A DNA stretch of 64,000 bases from assembly GCA_025331565.1 (NCBI GenBank), contig JAFREQ010000008.1:4030001-4094000 (forward strand), in the 5' to 3' direction. Shown piece by piece: positions 20,642 through 31,100 of this stretch. Within the stretch, counting starts at the first letter, position 1, and every line of letters starts with the position of its first letter. The notes beneath the pieces are model-generated. The model was not told the DNA's origin and ran no database searches. It was given only the letters and a program-made list of their open reading frames with translations. Source of the stretch: Holacanthus passer (taxonomy: Eukaryota; Chordata; Actinopteri; Pomacanthidae). The translations under genes were made by a program, and so were the position numbers.

Positions 20642-21359
20642 ACCAGTGGTGGAGGAAATCATAAGTAAAATTTAAAAAACGCTCGGTTCCAAGTAAAAGC
20701 TCTCCATTCAAAAGTGTACTGAAGTAAAAAATATTTATCATCAACAAAAGTATACTTAAAGTACCAAAAGTAAAAGTACTTGACCCCTGTGACTGACACA
20801 TTTTCATAAATGACAAATGCATCAATGTTTCAGCAGCATTTTACTGTTGAAGCTGGTCCAGGTGCAGCTACTTTTAACTACTTTATATACAGTTTGGTTT
20901 CCAACCTATCGGGGTCGAGCCTCCTTCAAAGGGTCACAAAACAAATCTGGAGAGTCGTGAAATGATTAATGTGGTCGTAAAGAAGAAAAATGGAAAGATA
21001 TTTTCTCTTATCTTTGCTCTCTGTGAATTATTGGATATTTTGACCTTTGTGGCCTCAAACAGTTATTTAAACAAACCCACCAGAGGAGTTCGCATAGAGG
21101 AACTGCTAACAACTCATAGACATTTGAATCCTCTGACAATGGGCTGCAAATAGATACCGTTTTTGTGTTTAATGTATGTTTTTTAACGTACATGTTTTAA
21201 TTTGAAAAGTCACCAGTAAAAAGTACAATATTTCCCTCAGAAATGTAGTGGACTAGAAGTATAAAGTAGCATAAAATGGAAATACTTTGAAATAAACACA
21301 TAAACTTTGAAATTGTCCTGCAGTACTTGAGTAAATGTACTCAGTTACTTTCCATTGCT
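20642..21359. mobile_element. Short DNA element (AGTGGTGGAAAGTAACT-type ends) with a second element inside
   Basis: The left end CAGTGGTGGAGGAAATCATAA pairs in inverted orientation with the right end AGTTACTTTCCATTGCT. Internal sequence on both flanks (AAGTACTTG, GTACTTGAGTAAATGTACT, ATTTCCCTCAGAAATGTAGT) belongs to a very common fish element. Its middle is interrupted from about 20891 by a different repeat starting GGTTTCCAACCTATCGGGGT. Confidence 0.72.
20891..21165 (+). mobile_element. Nested hAT-like short element (GTTTCCAACCT...GGGTCACAA type)
   Basis: AGTTTGGTTTCCAACCTATC, then AAAGGGTCACAAAACAAATC and GAGAGTCGTGAAATGATTAA. It resembles a widespread fish non-autonomous element whose ends read CAGTGGTTTCCAACCT. 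The matching right end was not found, so it is truncated. It splits the host element at 20642-21359. Confidence 0.55.
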
Positions 21360-21939
21360 AACAACAACATGACGGTGCAGCATCCGTGTTCTAAAAAAGA
21401 AATTCTAAAAATGAAGATAAATCCAAAGCAGCTGATGATGAGAATTATATTTTCTGTGCCAACTGTTCAGTCAGATCGTTTAAAAGCAGAAGTGGGGCAC
21501 GAGGAGGACAAAGCTAGCTCAGAGGTCATTGGTACAGTGGAGCGCTGCGGGCTGGGCAAACAGCCATGTTGCAATGAACGCAAGACAATTACTGTGATTT
21601 GTGCTGACTAATTTGTGTTTGGTAAGTGCCAGTCATTTAGCAGTAACAGCAGCCTGTGGGTAACAGTACAGTACATACATAAACATGAAAGATCATAAGG
21701 CTGCGCTGAAGGATATCAATAAGGTTTGATTTTTTTAAATTGTATTTTTGCATCTATAAATGACTGAAAGAGGCAATAATATGTTGGTTTTTTGTGTTAA
21801 TATGAAACATTTACAAGCAGAATATTTTAGTTGAAGCTGTGTTACATACAAGTATATAAGGCAATGTAAAAATCTTTTATTTCTCAACCTCAAACAAAAG
21901 CTCACATTTGTACCTATTTCACTATATTCAGGTCACTTT

Positions 21940-22290
21940 CAAGGACACAGCAGCAGGAATTGAACCTCTTACCTTCTGGCTACGTGATTATCTCTCTTAC
22001 CCGTGTGGGGCCTTGGCCGCCATTAGGTTCAATTTGGCCTGCCAGATGTTATTAGTGGGAAAAAAATATCAAAAATTCTTAAAAATACATAATATAAATC
22101 ACTGTTAGTTGGTTATTTTTCATAATCTGAGACACTTTGCAATTAAGGGAACTCAGGATGCTAGTACCATTTTGCATTTTAACATTGCGATACAACACAG
22201 TAGGTGTTTGCTTTTGGCCCACGGCCCATCACTGAGTTTCAGTTTTGGTCCTCCAAGGGAAAAAGTTTGTGCACCACTGCTCTAACCTGT
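21940..22290. mobile_element. Degraded hAT-like element with a tRNA-like fragment
   Basis: GGGAAAAAGTTTGTGCACCA then CTGCTCTAA at 22258-22286 is a typical end of fish hAT-Charlie-like non-autonomous elements. AATTTGGCCTGCCAG near 22031 fits its interior. The start (GCAGGAATTGAACCTCTTAC) reads on the minus strand like an RNA polymerase III B box (GGTTCAATTCC). The left limit is uncertain. Confidence 0.42.
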
Positions 22291-22319
22291 TTCCATTTGA
22301 CCACTGTGACAAGAAGTTC

Positions 22320-23160
22320 TTAACGCTTTGGTGCCTCGACTTAAAAGACAATGCTATACATTTTCTGTCCTATTTCTCCAGGTGTCTCTGGTGTGCTTAA
22401 TTGCATGCCGGCCTGTCCCTGCTCAATATATGGGACTCCATCAACTAAGTGAATCCAATAATGGATACAGGCAGAGTGGGGGAGAGAGGGGGAGCGGGGG
22501 GGTAATCAACCCCCTGGATGTGCCTTTTCTTCTCACTTGAGACGAAGGGAAAAATCCTGCACTTAATTGTTGAGGGGACCCGAAGTTTCAGAGCGCCTGC
22601 ATTGGAAAGCAGCTTTAATTAGACATGGTTTGAGGCCAGTATCTCAGTGGGGGTCAGATCTCCTGCCACAAGAGGCACACCCACCCACACACACACACAC
22701 ACATACACACAGAGAATAATGTACAGTACCTGCTCAAATGTGCAGACCCAGCCTAGGGATTCAACTGAGACATTTCTGATGTATGCTTGCAATCTCTTGA
22801 GTAATTTTTATTGATTTGCAGGGAGGAAGTGGCTCTAACAAGCTTCTCCTATGTGATAATCTCCTTTTAGCGACGAAAGCAGTGATTACAAGGAGGGGCC
22901 CTGCTGCTTTCAGCAGTAATTGTATAGCAATCAATCATCAATCTGCAGGAGCTGTTGCACAACACACTCCTGTTCAGTGGCTATTTTTGACAACAGCGAC
23001 AACTAATAAGGTCTCGCTTCAACTGGGGAAAGAAAATACAGCAGACGACACCAGAACAATATTTCCATTTGCTTTTGAAGTTTACCTATTAAGGATTGTG
23101 TCTATAATAATTCCTCCGACTATCTCGCCCCCCACTGAGGATGCAGTTTGTAGTTAAATG
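22320..23160. promoter_or_regulatory. Candidate conserved non-coding block(s) upstream of kcnj3
   Basis: Unique-looking sequence with motifs such as GCAGCTTTAATTAGACATGG and AGCAATCAATCATCAATC (Pbx/Hox-like), interrupted by a (CA)n tract at 22686-22710. No coding frame matches a known protein. Confidence 0.25.
22686..22710. repeat. (CA)n microsatellite, slightly interrupted
   Basis: CA repeats broken once by CATA. Confidence 0.9.
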
Positions 23161-26100
23161 CTGCTGCTTCTTTCACAGTCGCTCATAAACAGCTGTAATG
23201 TCCTTTGATTACCACAAGATGCTGACAATCTCATACGTCCCTCGGAGGCGCCGTATTTTGACCCAGTTGCTGCACCCCATGGAATCACTGGTTTAGAGAT
23301 GCTGCTCATCCACCACATGGTTTCACGTTACATCCCAAGCATGAAGGGGAGCCTGTTAGTGCTCCAGCATCCAGCGAGCACGCCTCAGATCATGTTCAAA
23401 CCCAATCGTTACAGGGAGAAAATCACAGCGCAGGTCTTACATGAGAACAGGATTGTTTGTTTGAAATTAAAAAATCAATATTGTAGAAGCAAAACAAGAT
23501 TAAAGAGATTTTTTTTTTTTTAGTGAGGAAGTCGTAAATTTGTGTAGGGGAAACAGAACAAATCCATCAGAGTCAACATCAAAGCTGAGGCGGTTTCCCC
23601 TGCTCTCTCTCTGATTGTGGAGATTATAAAGGAAGATGGAAAATTAGAGAAGATTGTCTGAAGTGATTGGCTGATCTTCTCGGAGAATGACCTCAAGTGC
23701 TATCCTAGCTGATTCAGAGAGGAGGACAAATGCATCCAGTGTCCTACATTGGTCTGATTAGATTAATAAATCAATCCCATCCCCACCCGCCCATCAGGTT
23801 TTGCCCGGGCTATTTTTATGAAATGGGTTACAGAAGTTCAGCAAAGTATTTCTGATCATTGACTAACGGCAGCTTGACATGCACGGCTGAAGTGACAACA
23901 ATATAAACAGCACGTGGATAAATGATGGCGATGGAAGAGGGTGTTTCATTGTGGAAAAAGCTGCAACTGTTTTCTGGGGATGTTGCTAAAAAAAATCTTT
24001 TTACTTTGCAGAAGCAAAATGTGCCTTATTTTCTCATACCAGCTGTTATTAGATAATAACTCATCTGCATATATTCCAATTTGGTGCACAGTGTTACACA
24101 TCAGCTGCCTCCTGGTGTGTGACAAGAACAAGGCTGGACCTTAACCTTGTTCTTGTATTTAGCTGTCAGCGACAAAGCCTGTGTGTTGAACAGAAATGAA
24201 AATGTATTTCTGTAGGGTTGTCAATGTTTGAATGATGCTTCAAATAAGGGTTTCTATAGACTCCCTCATGGCTGATCGCTCTAAAGTCATTATCTTGCTA
24301 TATTGTGTAACTGTCTCTGTGACTACTATTGATCTGAAATGAATCCACATGGAGACAGGATCTTATTATTTGAAGCACATGAAAATACCTAGATTTGAAA
24401 AGAAAAACAAACTGCACATGACAATAATCCATTTTTTAAACATGTTAGTTCCATAAATTTTCCCACTGTATTACCTAAAGGCCTTAAAAAATTTTCTTAA
24501 TCAGCTTCTTATCATGTAATGTGATCCTACATGATGACACAATTTTCAGCCAAAGTAAGAACAGTTTTGGTTGTTTCTCATGAGAGGTTTCTGTTTTTCT
24601 TTCCTCTTCTGTGTGTCTTCTTCTGACTGGTTTGAAGTGGGCGGGACTTAGCCAGTAAAAGGTGATGTCACCTACTCAACGTGCACCAATCAGGATTCAG
24701 CAACATTTGACTCAGAATCTGCTGACAGTTGGTGGATTGTTTGGTCGCTGTCAATCAAATGTAATCAAACCACATCCACAGAGTCCTGAAGAAGCAAATT
24801 AGCTGAGATTTCGTTAAACTCTTGATAAATAAGATCATATTTTGTTGATTGTTGCTTAGTCAGTCATGAATATTTAATTTTATAGATTAAAAACTTTGAT
24901 TTGAAGTTACTTTTAAACTCAGCAAACAACCCGCTGCATCCTGAAGTTAATTGCTTTTTCTATATGTAAATGCAGGAAACACTTTATCAAGAGTTGTGAA
25001 AAAATTTTTGTTTCAATGAGGATATCTATGACACACGGCAATTAAAACATTTCCAGCTCATAGTGCTGACGGGCTGTTGGCCAGTCCAAACTAATAACCT
25101 TATTTTTGCTCTGCAAATATGTGAATAGCCTTTTCCTCCTAATGAGGGCCAGAATGCATGGTGGATGACCCGCGTCCCCCTGCACTCATTATAAAAAGCA
25201 CAGAGTCCTGCAGAAGCTGTAGATAATGTTCACCTGGCAATTATGACGGCCTGGTGACTGATGGGGAAATCTTCTCCTGTCTGTCCGCCTCGAGAGAGGA
25301 CTGAATCAAAGAGGCTCGCAGACAACACTTGGAGGCACATCAACGTTGCACTGAGCTGCCATGCAATCGTTCATTTGGAAACGGTTATGTCAGGCCTCGG
25401 TGCTGTTTTTAGAAGCTACAGTGGGGCACGCTGGGCTCACACTGGACATGGAATATCATGCGGTAAACCACAGGGAGCTGCAGGATGACAGGAGAGGTAG
25501 ATTTCGCCTGGAACCAGACTGACTCGACAGCGTATTGATCCTTGTGAGCTCAGACAATGGATCCAAAAATGGTTTTAGAAAAATCTATTGTAGACATTTA
25601 CAGTATTTTTTGGCACATAAAAGAGCAACAGATGCCGCTTGACATGACAGCAAGATCTGTTGCAGGGGGTTGTGTGTGATGCTATACAGTCTGTTCTTCT
25701 TCTTCTGTCTGTCTTCAGAAGTAAGGAGGTTCAACTGGAGGCCTCGTTCATTTATTTATCTACTGATATTTACTCTTTCTGGGATGAAATTGATCCCCAA
25801 ACTGCTTCGCTGCTGATACACCACGCCACCAGCTAAAACCGGTTGCTGTGTGAATTTCAAAGCTGCAGTCATCAGTGATTTCTTGATTAAGTGATAATTG
25901 CTCTTTTAGCATGGAGGAATAATGCCAAAACAGGCTGATTTAGTCCATCGCGATATCGAGTGGAGACATACAGAGAGGGGGTGCAGAGAGGTAAACTATG
26001 TGTGAGAGAGGTGGTGCCGTGTTGTTCCTCCTGCCTCATGTGTGTTTGGGAGACGGCGTGGAAGCCTGGGTAACTACGGCGTGGGTGTATTCCTCCGCGG

Positions 26101-26637
26101 CCACGATCTTGGTAATATGATGAGTGGATTCTGAGGAGTGCGTCCTGGTTGCAGCTCTCGGCTCCCCTTGAGATCTCATGCAGTTCTCTGTGAGTGTCAG
26201 CAGCTTTCCTGCAGAATGTGTTACTCTGTTAAGATCTCCTGCGTGCAGCCTTCACGGGGTAAAGTGTGTGCAGTCACCCGTGGGATGGAGGTGGGGGTCA
26301 TCAGTGGCTCTTAGCACCAGTGACCCAGAAAAACAAGCAGCAAACAAGGTGCATTTGTAAATGTCCACCACAGATAGGAGGGCTTTTCCTTGAACTGCTA
26401 GATAATTGGGTGAACAATAGAATTCGCTCAGCATTATGAAACATGAAAAAAAATCTGTTCCCGCCTAGAAATGATCATCATATTAACCTATTTGGAACCA
26501 GAGGCCTGTTCCTTCTTACATTAGATGCTAAAATGTGTGATCATTTGAAAGTCATCATGACATCTTTGGCTGCAGCTTCACATATTTGATCACTTGGAAA
26601 AAAAAAAAAGCAAAACCTGTCAAATCAGGCAAACCCT

Positions 26638-26680
26638 CTTCTTCCCTCCTCCTCTTCCTCCTCCTCCTCCTCCTCCTCCA
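26638..26680. repeat. (CTC)n polypyrimidine tract upstream of kcnj3
   Basis: A near-perfect TCC/CTC run about 840 bases before the kcnj3 start codon. Such a purine/pyrimidine mirror tract can form triplex DNA and often lies in promoters. Its role here is inferred. Confidence 0.85.
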
Positions 26681-26689
26681 AATTGTCTG

Positions 26690-27515
26690 TCTTTGTAGTA
26701 CCACTAGGCAACAGTGAGTGCATCACTGTGCGCAGGAGCTGTGCAGGGAAAGCGAAGGGGAAGAAGGGATCTGAGCAGCCAAAACAGCATCTGGTGGATC
26801 TCTGCAGCCGAAGCATGAGAATCCAGTCGACAGTGGTCTGAAAAGAAGGAGGGGGATAGGTGCCGGAGAGGAGGCCATCAGCGTCGATGCGCGCAGCCAA
26901 AAATGACGACAGTGGGACAGTGATTTTCTTCCACACTCACATGCTCGGATGCAACTCATCCTCTCCTATGTATACAGAGCACAAAGACAGGACTGGAAGC
27001 ACCTCCACCGCCGGCGCGCACAGAGACCTTTCATCCTGGAAAGCCGCTAATTACGCACGCATTTTGCTCTTTGATGGGCCCTTGAAGGATTTTGCAACTT
27101 TTGCACCAGAACTTGTGTGTGTGTGTCTGCATTCGTGCACAGGTCGGTCCAGCCCCAGATCTGCACAGGGGATGAGTAATCCGCGACGCAGCGGCTGAGA
27201 AACCTGCACAGACCCGGACCGCGTCTGGCGCGTTTGGATACATCGTCCCGTGCGTTTTTCTCCGTTTCTTTTCTATGGCTTCTGTGTTCGGGCTTTGCAG
27301 ACGACTCGTGCACTGTTGATCTTTCATGGCTGTAGAGTGTGTCAGCAGCGGTGTGTGGAGAAAGAGGACGGTGCAAGACTAACAGGGGGCGAAGACAGCG
27401 CGCTTTGATCGCCTCTCCTCTCCATTACGCACGGGCACCGAACACAACCCACACTTCTTCTTCTTTTTTTTATTATTACTGACTCCTCTTGCTATTTCTT
27501 TGGTGTCATCGTAGT
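26690..27515 (+). promoter_or_regulatory. kcnj3: kcnj3 promoter / 5' UTR region
   Basis: GC and CpG content rise across this stretch (CGCGCA, GGCGCG, CCGCGACG) up to the start codon. Upstream ATGs occur, such as at 27171. No TATA box at a convincing distance was seen, so the start site cannot be fixed. TTGGTGTCATCGTAG just before the ATG resembles an acceptor, so a spliced 5' UTR is possible. Confidence 0.5.
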
Positions 27516-28193
27516 ATGTCTGCACTTCGAAAGAAATTTGGGGACGATTATCAGGTAGTGACCACCTCATCCAGCGGGTCTGGATTCAACCAGCCTCCCC
27601 CCGAGAAAAAGAAGAAGAGGCAGCGGTTCGTGGACAAGAACGGCCGATGTAACGTCCAGCATGGGAACCTGGGTGGTGAGACCAGCAGGTACCTCTCAGA
27701 CTTGTTCACAACACTGGTGGATCTGAAATGGCGCTGGAACCTGTTCATCTTCATCCTCACCTACACGGTGGCTTGGCTCTTCATGGCCTCCATGTGGTGG
27801 TTCATCGCATACATCCGAGGGGACCTCAACAAGGCGCACAATGACAAGTACACTCCATGTGTGGCCAATGTGTACAACTTTCCCTCAGCCTTCCTCTTCT
27901 TCATAGAGACCGAGGCTACCATAGGATATGGCTACAGGTACATCACAGACAAATGCCCCGAGGGGATCATTCTGTTTCTTTTCCAATCGATCCTCGGATC
28001 GATCGTCGATGCCTTTCTGATCGGCTGCATGTTCATCAAGATGTCTCAGCCCAAGAAAAGGGCCGAGACTCTGATGTTCAGTGAGCATGCGGCGATTTCT
28101 ATGCGAGATGGGAAACTAACTCTCATGTTCAGGGTCGGAAACCTGCGTAACAGCCATATGGTGTCTGCACAGATCCGCTGCAAGCTGCTCAAA
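27516..28193 (+). CDS. kcnj3: kcnj3 coding exon 1 (N-terminus, M1, pore, M2, proximal C-terminus)
   Basis: 678 bp, 226 codons. The ATG at 27516 has A at -3 and begins the conserved MSALRKKFGDDYQ, so the upstream in-frame codons are UTR. The exon ends CTCAAA|GTAAGT in phase 0. The N-terminal linker (residues 24-34) is about eight residues shorter than in human. The human N-glycosylation sequon N-Y-T before the pore is absent: here the sequence reads HNDKYTPC. The motif KMSQPKKRAETL after M2, part of the PIP2-binding region, is intact. Confidence 0.97.
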
Positions 28194-31100
28194 GTAAGTG
28201 AGGCTGCTGTTAGTGAAGAGGCATCCAGTGTTTTTTTCAGTCCTGTGCACGTTGTTTGTCATGTTTTTTTTTCTTCTGCAGGAGACTGACACACAAAGGC
28301 CTACACACTGGCATTTAAGCCTACTCCTGACTGGAGAATGAGGATTTGTCAGTTAAAGCATCGTGGCTTCATGCACAAACCTTCAGCACAACAGTGATGC
28401 AAATAGACCAGAAAATCAAGAGCAATCACTGACAAAGTCATAGCACAGGAGGCCTTTTATCTATTGCACAAGTTACATATTTTGCACAAGTAATAGAGAA
28501 TATATAATCCATCAAGTTTGCAAAGAGTGACCTTAAAATCATTAACAATCATTGGCCAAGCTGTAGTTCAGAAAGTCTTTTATTGCTATTGCACAAATTA
28601 CTTATTTTGCACAACCAAATAAAAAAAATAATCCATCAAGTTTGCAAAGAGAATAACCATAAAATCATGAGCAGTTGCCAAGTCACAGCTCAGATAGTCT
28701 TTTATCTGTTGCACCAACTACATATTTTGCACAAATAATAGAGGAAAAATAATCCACCAAGTTTGCCAAGAGGCCTCCAGCACGACAGCGTGTTCCTACA
28801 TCAGACCCGGAGAAGAACATGTTGTTCATAAGTGTCGTGATAAAGTGGTCAGGTGTTACAACTTGGTGTAAATGTGCTGCTGTTCCCTATGAGGAGAACA
28901 TCATCTGTGGATTTCCCTGCTGTCCACCTCCTGGCTTCACAACAGTCCATACTAAACCTATAAAAAACTTTTCAATAAAGCTGTTCAACAAACACATATC
29001 CACCAATTATCATGGTAATATGCAGTAGAGATATTCAGTGATTGTAAAGGCCATTAAAAGTATAAACTAAGCCACGCTGCAACCAGCAAATTATTAAAAC
29101 TGCTTTTGAAACGCTCCACTTGTTTCCACTTTCTTTGTCTTGATGAAGGCAACAGCGTTAAGAAATTTGAAGCAGCTGATTTGATTCAGTTCAATTTTAA
29201 GACTCAGTGGTAGATCAAATCAAACGCTGAGGTGCAGCACAGATGCCTCTTTCGACGTCATTAAAGAAAATTACACTCATTCCTCTGATGGACAAGTAAT
29301 TTGTCGCTCTGATTGCATATAAAATGAGAAAAGCTCACACACAGGCTCTTGATAAGCTGTAGATGAAGTCTGTCTTACCCCCTTTCCTTCCTTCCCCCCA
29401 TCAAACACCTCTGTCTCTGTCTCTTCCTGTCCGCTTCCTCAGTCTCGCCAGACGCCCGAAGGCGAGTTTCTTCCGCTGGATCAGTTGGAGTTGGACGTGG
29501 GTTTCAGCACCGGGGCAGACCAGCTCTTTCTCGTCTCACCGCTCACGATCTGCCATGTGATTGACACCAAAAGCCCCTTCTACGACCTCTCGCAAAGGTC
29601 CATGCAAACAGAGCAGTTTGAAATTGTGGTGATACTAGAAGGAATAGTAGAGACGACAGGTGAGTAACCACCAACGTTTTTTATAGGCCTGCTGTTAAAA
29701 GTGAGAGCCTGGAGCCTGTTTCACTGCGTGTTGTTGACTGGATATACAGTAGCTGAGGATGTTGTCTCAAATCTTTTGAATAAGATTGAGCTCTTTCAGC
29801 GATGGTGACAGCTGATATCCAAATGGACTATCGATCGCATTTTATTGATTTCTGTTTCTGTTGCAAAAAGGTAGAGAAGCTAATAATAGCAGTGGTTAAC
29901 ATTTATACATCAGGTGATTGATTTTGTGTTGCAGGGATTAAGTGGAACATTTATTTATCAATGCATTAAAATACCTCCTGAGTTTGGGGAGCCAAGTTTC
30001 AAGCTAAATATTACACTCAACATCATACATTTTCTTCTTCTCATCTGAAACAAATTCCATTCCTCCGCCTTCCTGCCCCGTGGAGCACCTTCCTCGTGGC
30101 TGCTGTTCTCACGGGGGATAATAATTTGCTTTCTAAGGTCCCTTTGGAATTAGGGAATTCCATTTTCCACGAGACGAGTAACGCCCCGAGTGAAATTCTT
30201 CCACTGTGGTCATTTTAAATTCATCCGTTTATTCGACACAGCTGATATAGTGTGGGGAGAGCTCCTTCAGCGCTGCGCAGGGAACAGTTGTAATAGGTTG
30301 GTTCAGAGGAAACAGCATATGGAGATGTGACAGAGAGGCTTTTACAGGCTGACACTGCAGACAGCAATTAGCAAAGATATGCAGCTCCTAATAGATAGTT
30401 TTGATAGTCATACAGTGCAGTTTTATTACAGTCTCACACATCTTATTCTTCAAGACGTGGTGCACATGCATGTAAATGTACAGAGAATCAGCCTGGGTGC
30501 AGTGTTAGATGTATCCCACAACATTTGGTCAGCTCAGTCCTGATTCTGAACAGTTTATTGCTTTCTTCCTTTCAGTTAATCATTCACTTAAGAACCAGTA
30601 AACATGTGGTGTAAAAATCTAAATCAAGTTTTTTTCAACAGAGTAATTATACCGCGCGGATAATTAAGCTGAACTTGCCTGCTGGCGTGTGCAGCTCGCT
30701 TTGGTTTGAAGGCATGAAAATATTCAGTCATCATTGATATGTCAGCAGGCATTTATAGCATTGCATGGGAGCATGCGTGACCATGTTGCCTTCATTTGTA
30801 ATCCCAGTTTTAATGAATCCCAGTTTTAATTAAAAGTGGTCCGGATGCGTGTCTCTCACCTTCTCACTCCCCACAAACACGGAGGAGCAGTTGTGCTTAC
30901 GTGAAGTTGTTGGAAAGGCTGATGTAGAAACAATCTACGGTTAAAAATTGATGTACAGTGAAAGTCGAAATCCTCAGACGCTTTCATTTCTGGCCAATGT
31001 AACTCTGTTTCCATGGCAACCTCTCCTTGAGTATTCAGGATTGCAGCACTGCACCTAAACTTAGTTTTTTTTTTTTTTATTCCTATGGTATAGGAATCAT

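Larger units (their letters stand above)
18461..26600. other. galnt13-kcnj3 intergenic region
   Basis: About 8 kb with no supported gene. It holds DNA-element relics at 19319, 20642-21359 and around 21900-22290, a common fish repeat at 19690-19790, a (CA)n tract at 22686-22710, and repeat-poor blocks at about 20060-20360, 22320-23160 and 23690-23940 that look like candidate regulatory DNA. All short open frames lack recognisable protein similarity. Confidence 0.7.

Noticed and set aside
26640..27515. REST/NRSF (RE1) element near the kcnj3 promoter
   Set aside because: No stretch matched the 21-base consensus well enough on either strand.
28194..28289. Read-through extension of kcnj3 exon 1 (31 codons then stop)
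   Set aside because: The donor GTAAGT is consensus and exon 2 joins in perfect phase. An intron-retained short form is possible, but nothing in the sequence favours it.
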